Shown here one piece after another: positions 27,101-33,605 of a stretch of DNA of 64,000 bases (position 1 is the stretch's first letter; every line of letters starts with the position of its first letter). The notes below the pieces were generated by a model. It saw only the letters and a list, made by a program, of their open reading frames with translations, was not told the origin of the DNA and made no database searches. Made by a program: the position numbers and the translations under genes. This DNA comes from Chryseobacterium sp. OV279 (GTDB lineage Bacteria > Bacteroidota > Bacteroidia > Flavobacteriales > Weeksellaceae). The stretch is from assembly GCF_900128945.1 (NCBI RefSeq), contig NZ_FQUD01000005.1:1-64000 (forward strand). The letters are read 5' to 3'.

Positions 27101-27196
27101 ACCAAATAATCCCGCATCGGTAAGGTTTTTAAAATCTATGGTCTGGCGCTCCTGATAGGAATATAAACCTTCGATCGTTAATTGAACAGGTATCAT
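24161..27196 (-). CDS. sbcC: Exonuclease subunit SbcC (Rad50-like ATPase)
   Basis: The 1011-residue SMC-like ATPase pairs with SbcD to open and degrade hairpins and blocked DNA ends. Walker A lies at 35-42 (GAVGSGKS). Two long coiled-coil arms flank the zinc hook Cys500-Pro-Leu-Cys503. The ABC signature (TLSGGQAF) and Walker B (FFFIDEGFGTQD) are in the C-terminal lobe. Glu/Gln/Lys-rich composition fits the coiled coils. It starts three bases after the sbcD stop, so the pair is translated from one transcript. Confidence 0.96.
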   Translation of the reverse strand: MIPVQLTIEGLYSYQERQTIDFKNLTDAGLFGIFGAVGSGKSSVLEAISFALYGETERLNMRDKRAYNMMNLKSSSSYIKFDFINYENKLFRATRDFRRNSKKFEDVKPYSVTFYENIDNKWIPLDHSNAEAIIGLSYSYFKRTIIIPQGQFKEFLELGAAERTNMMKDIFNLQRYDLQNNASALYGKNRSELDQLEGQLKGFEEINEENIQLQKEYLVEEQKKFEESNQKFEKISTTYQQLKNLKTDFEGLKQNRENFVKLSEDKPRIDVLELQTELYDKVFRVFNPLIAEKNKLSKEIEAKQIEKEHQIKTFQETEKDFKAITEQLSVLEPQFKALEQSRAQENDLNLIVKILTFSNEIKALKDRTQKGSEKVKEVEENRNSIQKKIDTLSKDADILKAQKLDSAVLSAVGNWFIQQKNFKKSQQEQISKIENQQKQITDISEELKHFSYHENFKEDFRSKKEILEKKKKELSQKQDHLKIQKELSRFASELHDGEACPLCGASEHPHIVEIQDVNAELQEIQENIHAAEQEILQNQTQETEIEKIVARRKIFDEQLANEQKSLTKIQQDIENHLQHFVWQSFSPDHEDEFEKKRLDSFAIEKKMEENNQQVALERETLERETKTLDKYRSALETFRLEEAAKQEQINISLSNLKMLDWNSYEQKTVQEVEDAYHKLSQLNTETEQNYQKASQQEKILAPKLAEQKTIVSQSEKQLTELEKEISENKEAITLALIEQNFADFKEAEHILRQEINVQEARAEIQKFKIDYETLKKVIEGLELKLQGLSFDDEQFSLAEKQFSDAQTDLKQMNDAVVKIKSEIERLEKEFRKKEDLLKNLAGLQKRSENLKLMMNLFKGAGFVQYVSSIYLRQLCDHANVRFHRMTRNQLSLQLNESNDFEIIDYLNEGRSRSVKTLSGGQAFQVSLSLALALAESVQSHAKADKNFFFIDEGFGTQDTESVNIVFETLTNLMKENRIVGIISHVEELKEKIPTALNIVKDEERGSLIEIV

Positions 27197-27199
27197 CGC

Positions 27200-28405
27200 T
27201 TAGGCATTTAAAATTTCGTTAAACAAATTCATCAGTTCTTCATTGGCTTCCTGGCCGCCATTTTTGGATTTAAAATAATCTCTGAACAAAGGCTCAATAT
27301 CCTGATTCAGATTAATTTCTATATTTTCCTGCTCGGTAAGTCCCTTGCTTTTAACTTTCGGGATCAGGTGAACGATGCCGTTGTGGGATTGATAGATTAT
27401 TCTCCGTTCATCAGCAGTTAAGAAGGTTTCACTTTCCAGGGTAAGTTCAATAAACGTATATGGATTTTCAGTCAGCCACTGAACGGTATCTTCAACGGAA
27501 GTAAAGGTCTTTCTTACCAATTTTCTTCCACTTTTAAGAGGCTTTTTTATGAATGATACAGGCTGTCCCGGTTTCGCTTCAATGATGGAAACATACTTGG
27601 TCTGTCCCGCTTCACTAAAACTGTAGCAGAGCGGCGAAGATGAATAAACAACCGGTTTTTCCGGAGTTCCGATATTTTGAAAAGCATGGAGATGTCCCAG
27701 CGCTGTATATTGAATCTGATCCGGAATACTATCCGAAAAGATGAGATCAGCATTTCCTATTTTGATAGGTTTCTCGCCTTCCGGCTCTTCTAATATTTCA
27801 GCTCCTCTTTTGTTCATGTACAGATGCGCTGTCAGAAGATTCACTCCGGAAATATCACAAAACTGATCTGCCAGTTCTTTCCAGGTTTCGGATAGGACCT
27901 TATTGATCTCTTCTTCTTTATTCTCGCCGAAATATTCTTTCAGACGGACTTCATTGGCATAAGGTGTATGTAAAATCCGCACCGGGAAATCTGTATTTTC
28001 AAGCTCCAGTTCTATAAAACCTTCTTTTGAATTGACAATCTTAAAATGCTCGGTCCCGAAGGGAAGAATTTCCGCTTTAGGATGACCAATTAAAATAATT
28101 CCGCATTCCCGCGCCAGAGGATCAGGAGCATTAATCAGGTTGGGAGAATCGTGATTCCCGGAAATAGCAATAACAGGGCGTTTCCCATTGTTAGATAAAT
28201 GTTTCAGTGTTTTATAAAACAGCTCGGCAGCCTCTACACCAGGCGTGAAATTGTCAAAAAGATCACCGGCAACGAGAATAAGATCAACGCTCTCTTCATC
28301 AGCCATACTGATGATTTCTTCCATTGCTGAAATCTGTTCTTCCAGACGGGAGAATCTGTCCAGTCGTTTTCCCAAATGCCAGTCGGCGGTGTGGAGGATT
28401 TTCAT
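27200..28405 (-). CDS. sbcD: Exonuclease subunit SbcD (Mre11-like nuclease)
   Basis: The 401-residue nuclease subunit carries the calcineurin-like phosphoesterase motifs in order: D8-W-H10 (TADWHLGK), GDLFD, SGNHDS, LTAHLY and LGHLHAF. It binds two Mn ions and cuts DNA endo- and 3'-to-5' exonucleolytically, driven by SbcC. The C-terminal ~130 residues form the capping and SbcC-binding region. It is the first gene of the sbcDC operon; a TATCTTTA element lies 42 bases upstream. Confidence 0.96.
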   Translation of the reverse strand: MKILHTADWHLGKRLDRFSRLEEQISAMEEIISMADEESVDLILVAGDLFDNFTPGVEAAELFYKTLKHLSNNGKRPVIAISGNHDSPNLINAPDPLARECGIILIGHPKAEILPFGTEHFKIVNSKEGFIELELENTDFPVRILHTPYANEVRLKEYFGENKEEEINKVLSETWKELADQFCDISGVNLLTAHLYMNKRGAEILEEPEGEKPIKIGNADLIFSDSIPDQIQYTALGHLHAFQNIGTPEKPVVYSSSPLCYSFSEAGQTKYVSIIEAKPGQPVSFIKKPLKSGRKLVRKTFTSVEDTVQWLTENPYTFIELTLESETFLTADERRIIYQSHNGIVHLIPKVKSKGLTEQENIEINLNQDIEPLFRDYFKSKNGGQEANEELMNLFNEILNA

Positions 28406-28447
28406 GAAAATTCTATTATGGTTTTAAAGTAAAAGGTAATGTAATTT

Positions 28448-28455
28448 TAAAGATA
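28448..28455 (-). promoter_or_regulatory. -7 promoter element TATCTTTA for sbcDC
   Basis: The TAnnTTTA variant on the minus strand, 42 bases before the sbcD ATG. Confidence 0.4.
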
Positions 28456-28583
28456 AGGTTTACGTTGTAACCGGCAACAAATTACATTTGGGAAAAAATA
28501 ATCCTGTTTGTCACAAAAGACAATGGGGGTAGCTTCCAGCCGAATGGGTTTCAAACCTGGTAAGATTTAAATAGTAATGATTA

Positions 28584-28736
28584 TTAAAGCGTATTATCGG
28601 CCTCTCTTGCTTTAAAATCTTCCCGGATTTGTTTTAAACGTGCTTTTCTTTCAACTTCAGCATTTTGTATTTTACGTTTTTTCTGATCAATTTTCTTTTT
28701 ATGTTTTTGCCGGTTTGCTTCGTTATTTTTGCTCAT
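28584..28736 (-). CDS. Small basic protein, 50 residues
   Basis: The start at 28736 gives a 50-residue, Lys/Arg-rich, probably wholly helical protein (MSKNNEANRQKHKKKIDQ...ending ADNTL); the longer frame to 28784 adds an unlikely stretch. The charge pattern suggests nucleic-acid or ribosome contact, but no family is recognised. It lies between sbcD and a VF530 gene in divergent orientation to the latter. Coding status rests on composition and length only. Confidence 0.5.
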   Translation of the reverse strand: MSKNNEANRQKHKKKIDQKKRKIQNAEVERKARLKQIREDFKAREADNTL

Positions 28737-28856
28737 ATTTATTTTTCGGAATGAATCGTTTTCAGGTAAAAATACACGCATCAAAAATACTAAAGATTGG
28801 GAGTTTAAACAATTTTAGTCGCTAAGTCAGATAAAATATTTTAATTTTACTGCGTT

Positions 28857-29108
28857 ATGGAAGAAAAATCAAAAGATCCTCTGCACGGAAAAAGACTCGA
28901 TGCCATTCTTGAAGAACTGGTAGAATACTATGAAGGATTCGAGAAACTGGGCGAACAGATCAATATCAAGTGCTTTACAGATAATCCGAGCATCAAGTCT
29001 TCTCTGAAATTTTTAAGAAAAACAGATTGGGCAAGAGCAAAAGTAGAAAGTCTGTACCTCTTTGTACTGAGACAGAAAAAACGAAGCGAAACAAAAAACG
29101 GAAAGTAA
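28857..29108 (+). CDS. VF530-family DNA-binding protein
   Basis: The 83-residue protein matches the VF530 (DUF2132) family along nearly its whole length: DPLHGKRLDAILEELVEYYEGFEKLG, then INIKCFTDNPSIKSSLKFLRKTDWARAKVESLY. This small helical fold is described as a DNA-binding domain; its cellular role is unknown. The basic C-terminal tail (RQKKRSETKNGK) suits nucleic-acid binding. It is a single gene ahead of the FKBP gene, which has its own promoter. Confidence 0.85.
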   Translation: MEEKSKDPLHGKRLDAILEELVEYYEGFEKLGEQINIKCFTDNPSIKSSLKFLRKTDWARAKVESLYLFVLRQKKRSETKNGK

Positions 29109-29173
29109 AAAAAGAGGCTGTTTTGAGATTTTTGTTTTAACAGTTTTTAAATAGGCAATCATTTCAAAAATAG

Positions 29174-29181
29174 TATATTTG
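29174..29181 (+). promoter_or_regulatory. -7 promoter element TATATTTG
   Basis: A perfect TAnnTTTG, 42 bases before the FKBP gene ATG. Confidence 0.6.
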
Positions 29182-29223
29182 TGCCGTTAATCGTGAAAAA
29201 CATCGCGAAAAAAAAGATAAAAT

Positions 29224-29724
29224 ATGACAATTGAAACCAACCATGTTGTAGCAGTAAGCTACATACTTCACACGATCGAAGAAGATGGAAGTAAGATTCT
29301 TGTAGAAGAAACAACAGCAGAAAACCCACTTACATTTTTATATGGTGTAGGAATGATGATTCCAAAATTTGAACAGAATATCCTTGGCCTTAAAGCAGGT
29401 GATAAAGCAGCTTTCGTTATTCAGCCGGAAGAAGCTTACGGAGAACAGGATCCGAACTCTATCACGCAGTTGCCTATCGATATGTTTCAGGAATCAGGAG
29501 TACCTCCAATAGGAGCTATCTTACCTTTATCTGATGGTCAGGGAAATAATTTCCAGGCATTTGTAGTAGAAGTTACCCCTGAAGCAGTAATTGCTGACCT
29601 TAACCATCCAATGGCTGGGAAAGTTTTAGATTTCCAGGTGGAAATTGTAAATACACGTCCTGCAACAGAAGAAGAATTGACGCACGGTCACGCTCATGGA
29701 ATTGACGGAACTGACGCCCACTAA
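29224..29724 (+). CDS. FKBP-type peptidyl-prolyl isomerase, SlyD-like
   Basis: The 166-residue cytoplasmic chaperone/isomerase has the SlyD arrangement: an N-terminal FKBP strand set, the inserted IF flap domain (about 70-130) and the FKBP return strands. Segments such as PLTFLYGVGMMIPKFEQNILGLKAGDK and the EEAYGEQDP loop are diagnostic. The C-terminus has a few His residues (THGHAHGIDGTDAH), a reduced form of the metal-binding tail of E. coli SlyD. It accelerates proline isomerisation and may bind nickel. It is monocistronic. Confidence 0.92.
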   Translation: MTIETNHVVAVSYILHTIEEDGSKILVEETTAENPLTFLYGVGMMIPKFEQNILGLKAGDKAAFVIQPEEAYGEQDPNSITQLPIDMFQESGVPPIGAILPLSDGQGNNFQAFVVEVTPEAVIADLNHPMAGKVLDFQVEIVNTRPATEEELTHGHAHGIDGTDAH

Positions 29725-29731
29725 ACTATAA

Positions 29732-29764
29732 AAAATGTCCGGATTTTCTCCGGACATTTTTTTT
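29732..29764. terminator. Bidirectional terminator after the FKBP gene
   Basis: AAAATGTCCGGA and TCCGGACATTTT flank a 5-nt loop, with T-tracts on both strands. It can also end the convergent ychJ-like gene. Confidence 0.85.
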
Positions 29765-29766
29765 CT

Positions 29767-30144
29767 CTATTCTAAAAATTCTCCACTCACATAAAACCAC
29801 CGGTTTTGAATCATTTTGAATTTTGACAATTCGTGATGGAGCTGTTTCTTTCCTTCCTCATCCGTATAAAAAGCTTTAAATTCAACTTTACTGACGGAGG
29901 GCTTATCTATAATTTCCAGTTTTGTCCACACATTAATTTCTCCCCATTCCTGCAGATCTTCTGTATTGTGGTATTTCCTTTTTGGAGGAAACGTGGTTTC
30001 CATCAGGTATTTTCCATTCGGAATCGCAAATGCAGAAAAACGGGAACGCATCAGAGCTTCCGCAGTAGGTGCATGCTTTTCTCCGGTGTGGTACGGCTTG
30101 CAGCATTCTTCATAAGATTTTCCTGAACAGCAGGGACAATTCAT
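29767..30144 (-). CDS. YchJ-family protein with SEC-C zinc motif
   Basis: The start at 30144 gives a 125-residue protein. The first residues, NCPCCSGKSYEECCKPYH, are the SEC-C zinc-binding motif. An NTF2-like domain follows (EALMRSRFSAFAIPNGKYLMETTFP...). This is the YchJ/UPF0225 architecture; the function is unknown. The longer frame to 30234 is rejected because a TAAATTTG promoter lies at 30163-30170 and the extra sequence falls in a dispersed repeat. It is a single gene. Confidence 0.85.
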   Translation of the reverse strand: MNCPCCSGKSYEECCKPYHTGEKHAPTAEALMRSRFSAFAIPNGKYLMETTFPPKRKYHNTEDLQEWGEINVWTKLEIIDKPSVSKVEFKAFYTDEEGKKQLHHELSKFKMIQNRWFYVSGEFLE

Positions 30145-30162
30145 GTTATACATTTTAAAGCA

Positions 30163-30170
30163 CAAATTTA
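30163..30170 (-). promoter_or_regulatory. -7 promoter element TAAATTTG
   Basis: A perfect TAnnTTTG on the minus strand, 18 bases before the ychJ-like ATG; it fixes that start. Confidence 0.6.
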
Positions 30171-30210
30171 CGTGATTTTTTATTTCATTAAAACGATTAC
30201 TTTTTACTTG

Positions 30211-30302
30211 TTTCACGCAGATTTTGCAGATCATACAGATTTAAAATAATACAAAAAATTATAACGCAAACATCTGTATGATCCGCAAAATTTGCGTGAG
30301 AA
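30211..30302. repeat. Long inverted repeat (CACGCAGATTTTGCAGATC type)
   Basis: The left arm 30211-30242 and right arm 30268-30302 match in inverse orientation over about 30 bases. The core of 26 bases has only two G/A differences, both able to form G-U pairs. The 25-base loop is A/T-rich. Confidence 0.85.
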
Positions 30303-30349
30303 TAATGGTGTTATTAGTGAAAAAATTCGTGTGATTTGTGGTTAAATAA

Positions 30350-30375
30350 AAAAGCATCCGAAAATGAATGCTTCA
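30350..30375 (-). terminator. Second terminator-like hairpin downstream of the M3 peptidase gene
   Basis: AAGCAT (30352-30357) pairs with ATGCTT (30368-30373), and a T-rich tract follows on the minus strand. It resembles the terminator at 30542-30566. Confidence 0.5.
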
Positions 30376-30412
30376 CAAAGAATGAATATGAAATATCCAT
30401 TGTTGGATAAGA

Positions 30413-30532
30413 ACGGGCTTTAGCCCGTGGCATAAGGAACCTCTCAAAAAGCTCAAGCCTTTATATTCAATAGGAATGGGTTTTAACCCATTTAACGGAA
30501 CATTCAATCATTTCCTCGGCTTTAGCCAAAAC
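30413..30532 (+). repeat. Paired-hairpin dispersed element, copy 2 (double)
   Basis: A first palindrome ACGGGCTTTAGCCCGT (30413-30428) is followed by a second full unit: ATTCAATAGG, the variant palindrome ATGGGTTTTAACCCAT (30476-30491) and GGCTTTAGCCAAAAC (30518-30532). Two C-to-T changes in the left arm are matched by two G-to-A changes in the right arm. Confidence 0.85.
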
Positions 30533-30541
30533 GTATAAAAA

Positions 30542-30566
30542 AAGAAGCACCCAATCGGATGCTTCT
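30542..30566 (-). terminator. Intrinsic terminator of the M3 peptidase gene
   Basis: GAAGCA and TGCTTC pair, with an extended CC/GG part, and a T-run follows on the minus strand. It starts 10 bases past the stop codon. Confidence 0.8.
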
Positions 30567-30575
30567 CTATAAAAT

Positions 30576-32717
30576 TTATTTTATAAAACCTCTGTTTCTC
30601 AATAAAGGCTTGATATCCGGATCATGTCCCGTAAAATCTCTGAATGCCTGATTCAGGTCTACAGAATTTCCTACAGAAAGAATATATTTTCTGAAACGGT
30701 CACCATTTTCTCTGGTCAGACCGCCATTGCTTTTAATCCATTCCCATGCATCATTGTCAAGGGTTTCAGACCATAAATAAGCATAATATCCTGCTGAGTA
30801 TCCTCCGCCCCAGATGTGTGCAAAATAAGGCGTGTGATATCTTGGAGGTACGGTAGCCAGAGTAAATCCGTGGCTTGCCAATGACTGTTTTTCAAAATCA
30901 AGAACAGGAATGAGCTGGCTTTCATTTGTAACGGTATGCCAATCCATATCCAGAGCTGCTGCAGAAACAAGTTCTGTCGTCATATATCCTTGGTTGAATG
31001 TCGCTGCCTTTTTAATTTTCTCAACTAAAGTCTGAGGAATCGGCTGCTTTGTTTCGTAGTGAATCGCATAATTTTTAAGAACCACAGGATCTAAAGCCCA
31101 GTGCTCATTGATCTGCGACGGGAATTCCACAAAGTCTCTAGGAACACTTGTCCCGGAAAGTGATGGATATTTCTGGCTGGCAAACATTCCGTGGATAGAG
31201 TGTCCAAATTCATGGAACATTGTAGAAACGTCATCATAGCTGATCAGAGAAGGTTTTCCCGGAGCCGGTTTCTGGTAATTATAACAGTTGACGATCACAG
31301 GTTTTGTTCCCAAAAGATAAGACTGCTCAACAAAATTACTCATCCATGCGCCGCCATTTTTAGAATCTCTGGTATAGAAATCAAGATAATAGATCGCGAT
31401 AGATTTTCCATCGTGGTCAAAAACTTCGTAGGTTACTACATCCGGGTGATAAACCGGAAGATCGGTTCTCTTTTTGAAAGTTAGTCCGTAGAACTTTTCA
31501 GCGGCATAGAAAACGCCTTTTTCCAAAACAGTAGTCACTTCAAAATAGGGTTTGATCTGATTTTCATCAAGGTCATATTTTGCTTTTCTTACCTGCTCTG
31601 CGTAGAAATTCCAGTCCCATGGTTCTACTTTGAAACCACCTTTCTGCTGATCAATAAGATCCTGAATATCTTTAGCCTCACGTCTTGCCGTTTCCACAGC
31701 AGGCGTTGCGATCTGGTTCATTAGTTTGGTTGCTGCCTCGGGAGTTTTAGCCATCTGGTCCTGAAGTTTCCATTCAGCGAAGCTTTTCTTTCCAAGGGTC
31801 TGAGCTTTTTTAAGTCTTAACTTAGCCAGTTTTTCAATGGTTTCACGGGTATCATTTCCGTCGCCTTTTTCAGCTCTAAGCCATGACGCTTTGAATAATT
31901 TTTCTCTTGTAGCTCTGTTTTTCAGATTCTGAAGAAGCGGCTGTTGGGTTGTATTTTGAAGAGCAAGAAGATATTTTCCCGGTTGCCCTGCCGTTTTAGC
32001 ATCCGTTGCTGCTGCTTCGATTTCGTCTGTAGAAAGTCCGTCGAGTTCTTTGGCATCAGAGAAAAATACACCGCCCTGTTTTCTTGCCTCCAGTAATTTA
32101 TTGGCGTATTGCGTAGAAAGTGAAGCCAGTTCCTGATTGATCTGCTTTAATTTTTCTTTATCTGCTGCAGAAAGATTCGCTCCTGCAATCTCAAAATTCT
32201 GTTTGTAAAACTGTACAAGTCTTTTTCCTTCCGAGTCTAAACCGTCTTCTTTAATAGACTTGATTCTTTTATATAAATTTTCATTCAGGTACATTTTATC
32301 GGAATGTGCTGCAAAAACAGGAGCAAATTCTTCATCTAAAGCCTGAAGGGTAGGGTTCGTATTCGCGCTTGTAAGATTGGAAAATACAATAGTGGCTCTT
32401 TTTAAAACTTCACCGCTTTTTTCAAGGGCTACAATTGTGTTTTCAAAAGTAGGCGCTTCCGGATTGTTGGCAATTTTCAGGATCTCAGCATCGTGCTGTT
32501 TCAGTCCAAAATCGAAAGCAGGTTTGAAATGTTCATTTTTAATTTTATCGAATTCCGGAGCTTCGTACTGAAGCTTGCTTTTCTTCATAAAAGGGTTTGA
32601 AGATAAGGATGGATCGGTAACAGGAATCTCCTGTTGAGTATCGGTTTTCTTCATTGTAGTACAAGATTGGTTAAGTGCCAGCGCAGAAATTAACAATACC
32701 GATGAAATATTTTTCAT
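30576..32717 (-). CDS. M3 family metallopeptidase (peptidyl-dipeptidase Dcp-like)
   Basis: The 713-residue zinc oligopeptidase has the M3 fold: a long helical N-terminal region and the catalytic helix HEFGHSIHGMF, followed by the family block DFVEFPSQINEHW and the late GGYSAGYYAYLWSE motif. Dcp-type enzymes remove C-terminal dipeptides or cut short peptides. The N-terminal signal ends in a plausible lipobox (NQSC, Cys19), so it is likely a periplasmic lipoprotein. A TATCTTTA element lies upstream. It is monocistronic. Confidence 0.93.
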   Translation of the reverse strand: MKNISSVLLISALALNQSCTTMKKTDTQQEIPVTDPSLSSNPFMKKSKLQYEAPEFDKIKNEHFKPAFDFGLKQHDAEILKIANNPEAPTFENTIVALEKSGEVLKRATIVFSNLTSANTNPTLQALDEEFAPVFAAHSDKMYLNENLYKRIKSIKEDGLDSEGKRLVQFYKQNFEIAGANLSAADKEKLKQINQELASLSTQYANKLLEARKQGGVFFSDAKELDGLSTDEIEAAATDAKTAGQPGKYLLALQNTTQQPLLQNLKNRATREKLFKASWLRAEKGDGNDTRETIEKLAKLRLKKAQTLGKKSFAEWKLQDQMAKTPEAATKLMNQIATPAVETARREAKDIQDLIDQQKGGFKVEPWDWNFYAEQVRKAKYDLDENQIKPYFEVTTVLEKGVFYAAEKFYGLTFKKRTDLPVYHPDVVTYEVFDHDGKSIAIYYLDFYTRDSKNGGAWMSNFVEQSYLLGTKPVIVNCYNYQKPAPGKPSLISYDDVSTMFHEFGHSIHGMFASQKYPSLSGTSVPRDFVEFPSQINEHWALDPVVLKNYAIHYETKQPIPQTLVEKIKKAATFNQGYMTTELVSAAALDMDWHTVTNESQLIPVLDFEKQSLASHGFTLATVPPRYHTPYFAHIWGGGYSAGYYAYLWSETLDNDAWEWIKSNGGLTRENGDRFRKYILSVGNSVDLNQAFRDFTGHDPDIKPLLRNRGFIK

Positions 32718-32738
32718 AAATTAGTTGTTATTAAAGTA

Positions 32739-32746
32739 TAAAGATA
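32739..32746 (-). promoter_or_regulatory. -7 promoter element TATCTTTA
   Basis: The TAnnTTTA variant on the minus strand, 21 bases before the M3 peptidase ATG. Confidence 0.45.
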
Positions 32747-32776
32747 TTAAAAACTTAATTTATAAACGCAGTAAAC

Positions 32777-33604
32777 ATGAAATCAACAACTCTTTTTATG
32801 CTGTCAGCCTTCGCGCTGATGGCCTCATGCAATGAAAATCATAATAAAAGGAACAATGATAATGACAATAATGATAACGGGTGGGTAGACAAAGTAATCG
32901 ACAAGGACAACGGCCCGGTGAAAGAAAAAACATTCAGCGGAGATTTTGACGAAATAGAAGTTTCCCAGGCGATCGATGCTGAGGTGATCAAATCTGACGT
33001 AGAGAAAGTGGTGATTTCCGCACCGGAAAATATCATCAACGAAATTCTTGTGGACAACGATGGCGGAAAGCTTCATATCCACTACAAAAAAGGAATCAGA
33101 GTGATGAACAGCCATAATGTAAAGGCTAAGATCTATACAAAAGATTTCTCAAAGCTTACGGCTAATTCTGCAGCAAGCATCAGCATCAAAGATAAATTCA
33201 CACAGGATAAAATAAGCATTGATATTTCCAGTGCAGCCAGCGTTTCCGGAGATCTGGAAGCCAACGATTTCGATATCTCAGCGGGAAGCAGCAGCAGCTA
33301 CAGTGGAAAAGTATGGGCGGTGGATCTTGATATTGAAGCATCTTCAGCAGCAAGTCTTGATATTTCTGGGAAAAGCAAAAATGCGGACATCAGTTCATCA
33401 TCAGGGAGCAGTGTTTCAGCCAAAAATCTTATTGCAGACAATGTAAAAGCAGATGCATCCAGTGGAGCGAGCCTTCAGGTAAGTGCTGTGAACTCAGTGA
33501 ATGCCGAAGCTTCTTCAGGAGGAAGCGTAGATGTTTCCAAAAAAGGAGAACTTAAAAACGTAACCAAGCAGGAAAGCAGTGGCGGAAGCGTCAGTATTCA
33601 ATAA
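32777..33604 (+). CDS. GIN/DUF2807 domain lipoprotein
   Basis: The 275-residue protein begins with a lipoprotein signal (LMASC, Cys18) and an Asn/Asp-rich linker (about 20-40). It then has the DUF2807 'putative auto-transporter adhesin, head GIN' domain, starting FDEIEVSQAIDAEVIKSD. From about 125 onward, short Ser/Ala/Gly clusters (SSAASVSG, SSGASL, SSGGSV) recur at roughly 20-residue spacing, as expected of a stacked beta-helix. The function is unknown; surface or periplasmic location is likely. Its stop is one base from the converging antiporter stop. Confidence 0.85.
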   Translation: MKSTTLFMLSAFALMASCNENHNKRNNDNDNNDNGWVDKVIDKDNGPVKEKTFSGDFDEIEVSQAIDAEVIKSDVEKVVISAPENIINEILVDNDGGKLHIHYKKGIRVMNSHNVKAKIYTKDFSKLTANSAASISIKDKFTQDKISIDISSAASVSGDLEANDFDISAGSSSSYSGKVWAVDLDIEASSAASLDISGKSKNADISSSSGSSVSAKNLIADNVKADASSGASLQVSAVNSVNAEASSGGSVDVSKKGELKNVTKQESSGGSVSIQ

Positions 33605-33605
33605 A

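Larger units (their letters stand above)
30145..30575. other. 431-bp repeat-rich intergenic region
   Basis: From left to right it holds the ychJ promoter, a large inverted repeat (30211-30302), a minus-strand terminator-like hairpin (30350-30375), two paired-hairpin elements (30413-30532) and the terminator of the M3 peptidase gene (30542-30566). No gene is visible. Confidence 0.75.

Noticed and set aside
30145..30234. N-terminal extension of the YchJ-like protein
   Set aside because: The extra residues fall in a dispersed repeat and upstream of a TAAATTTG promoter.
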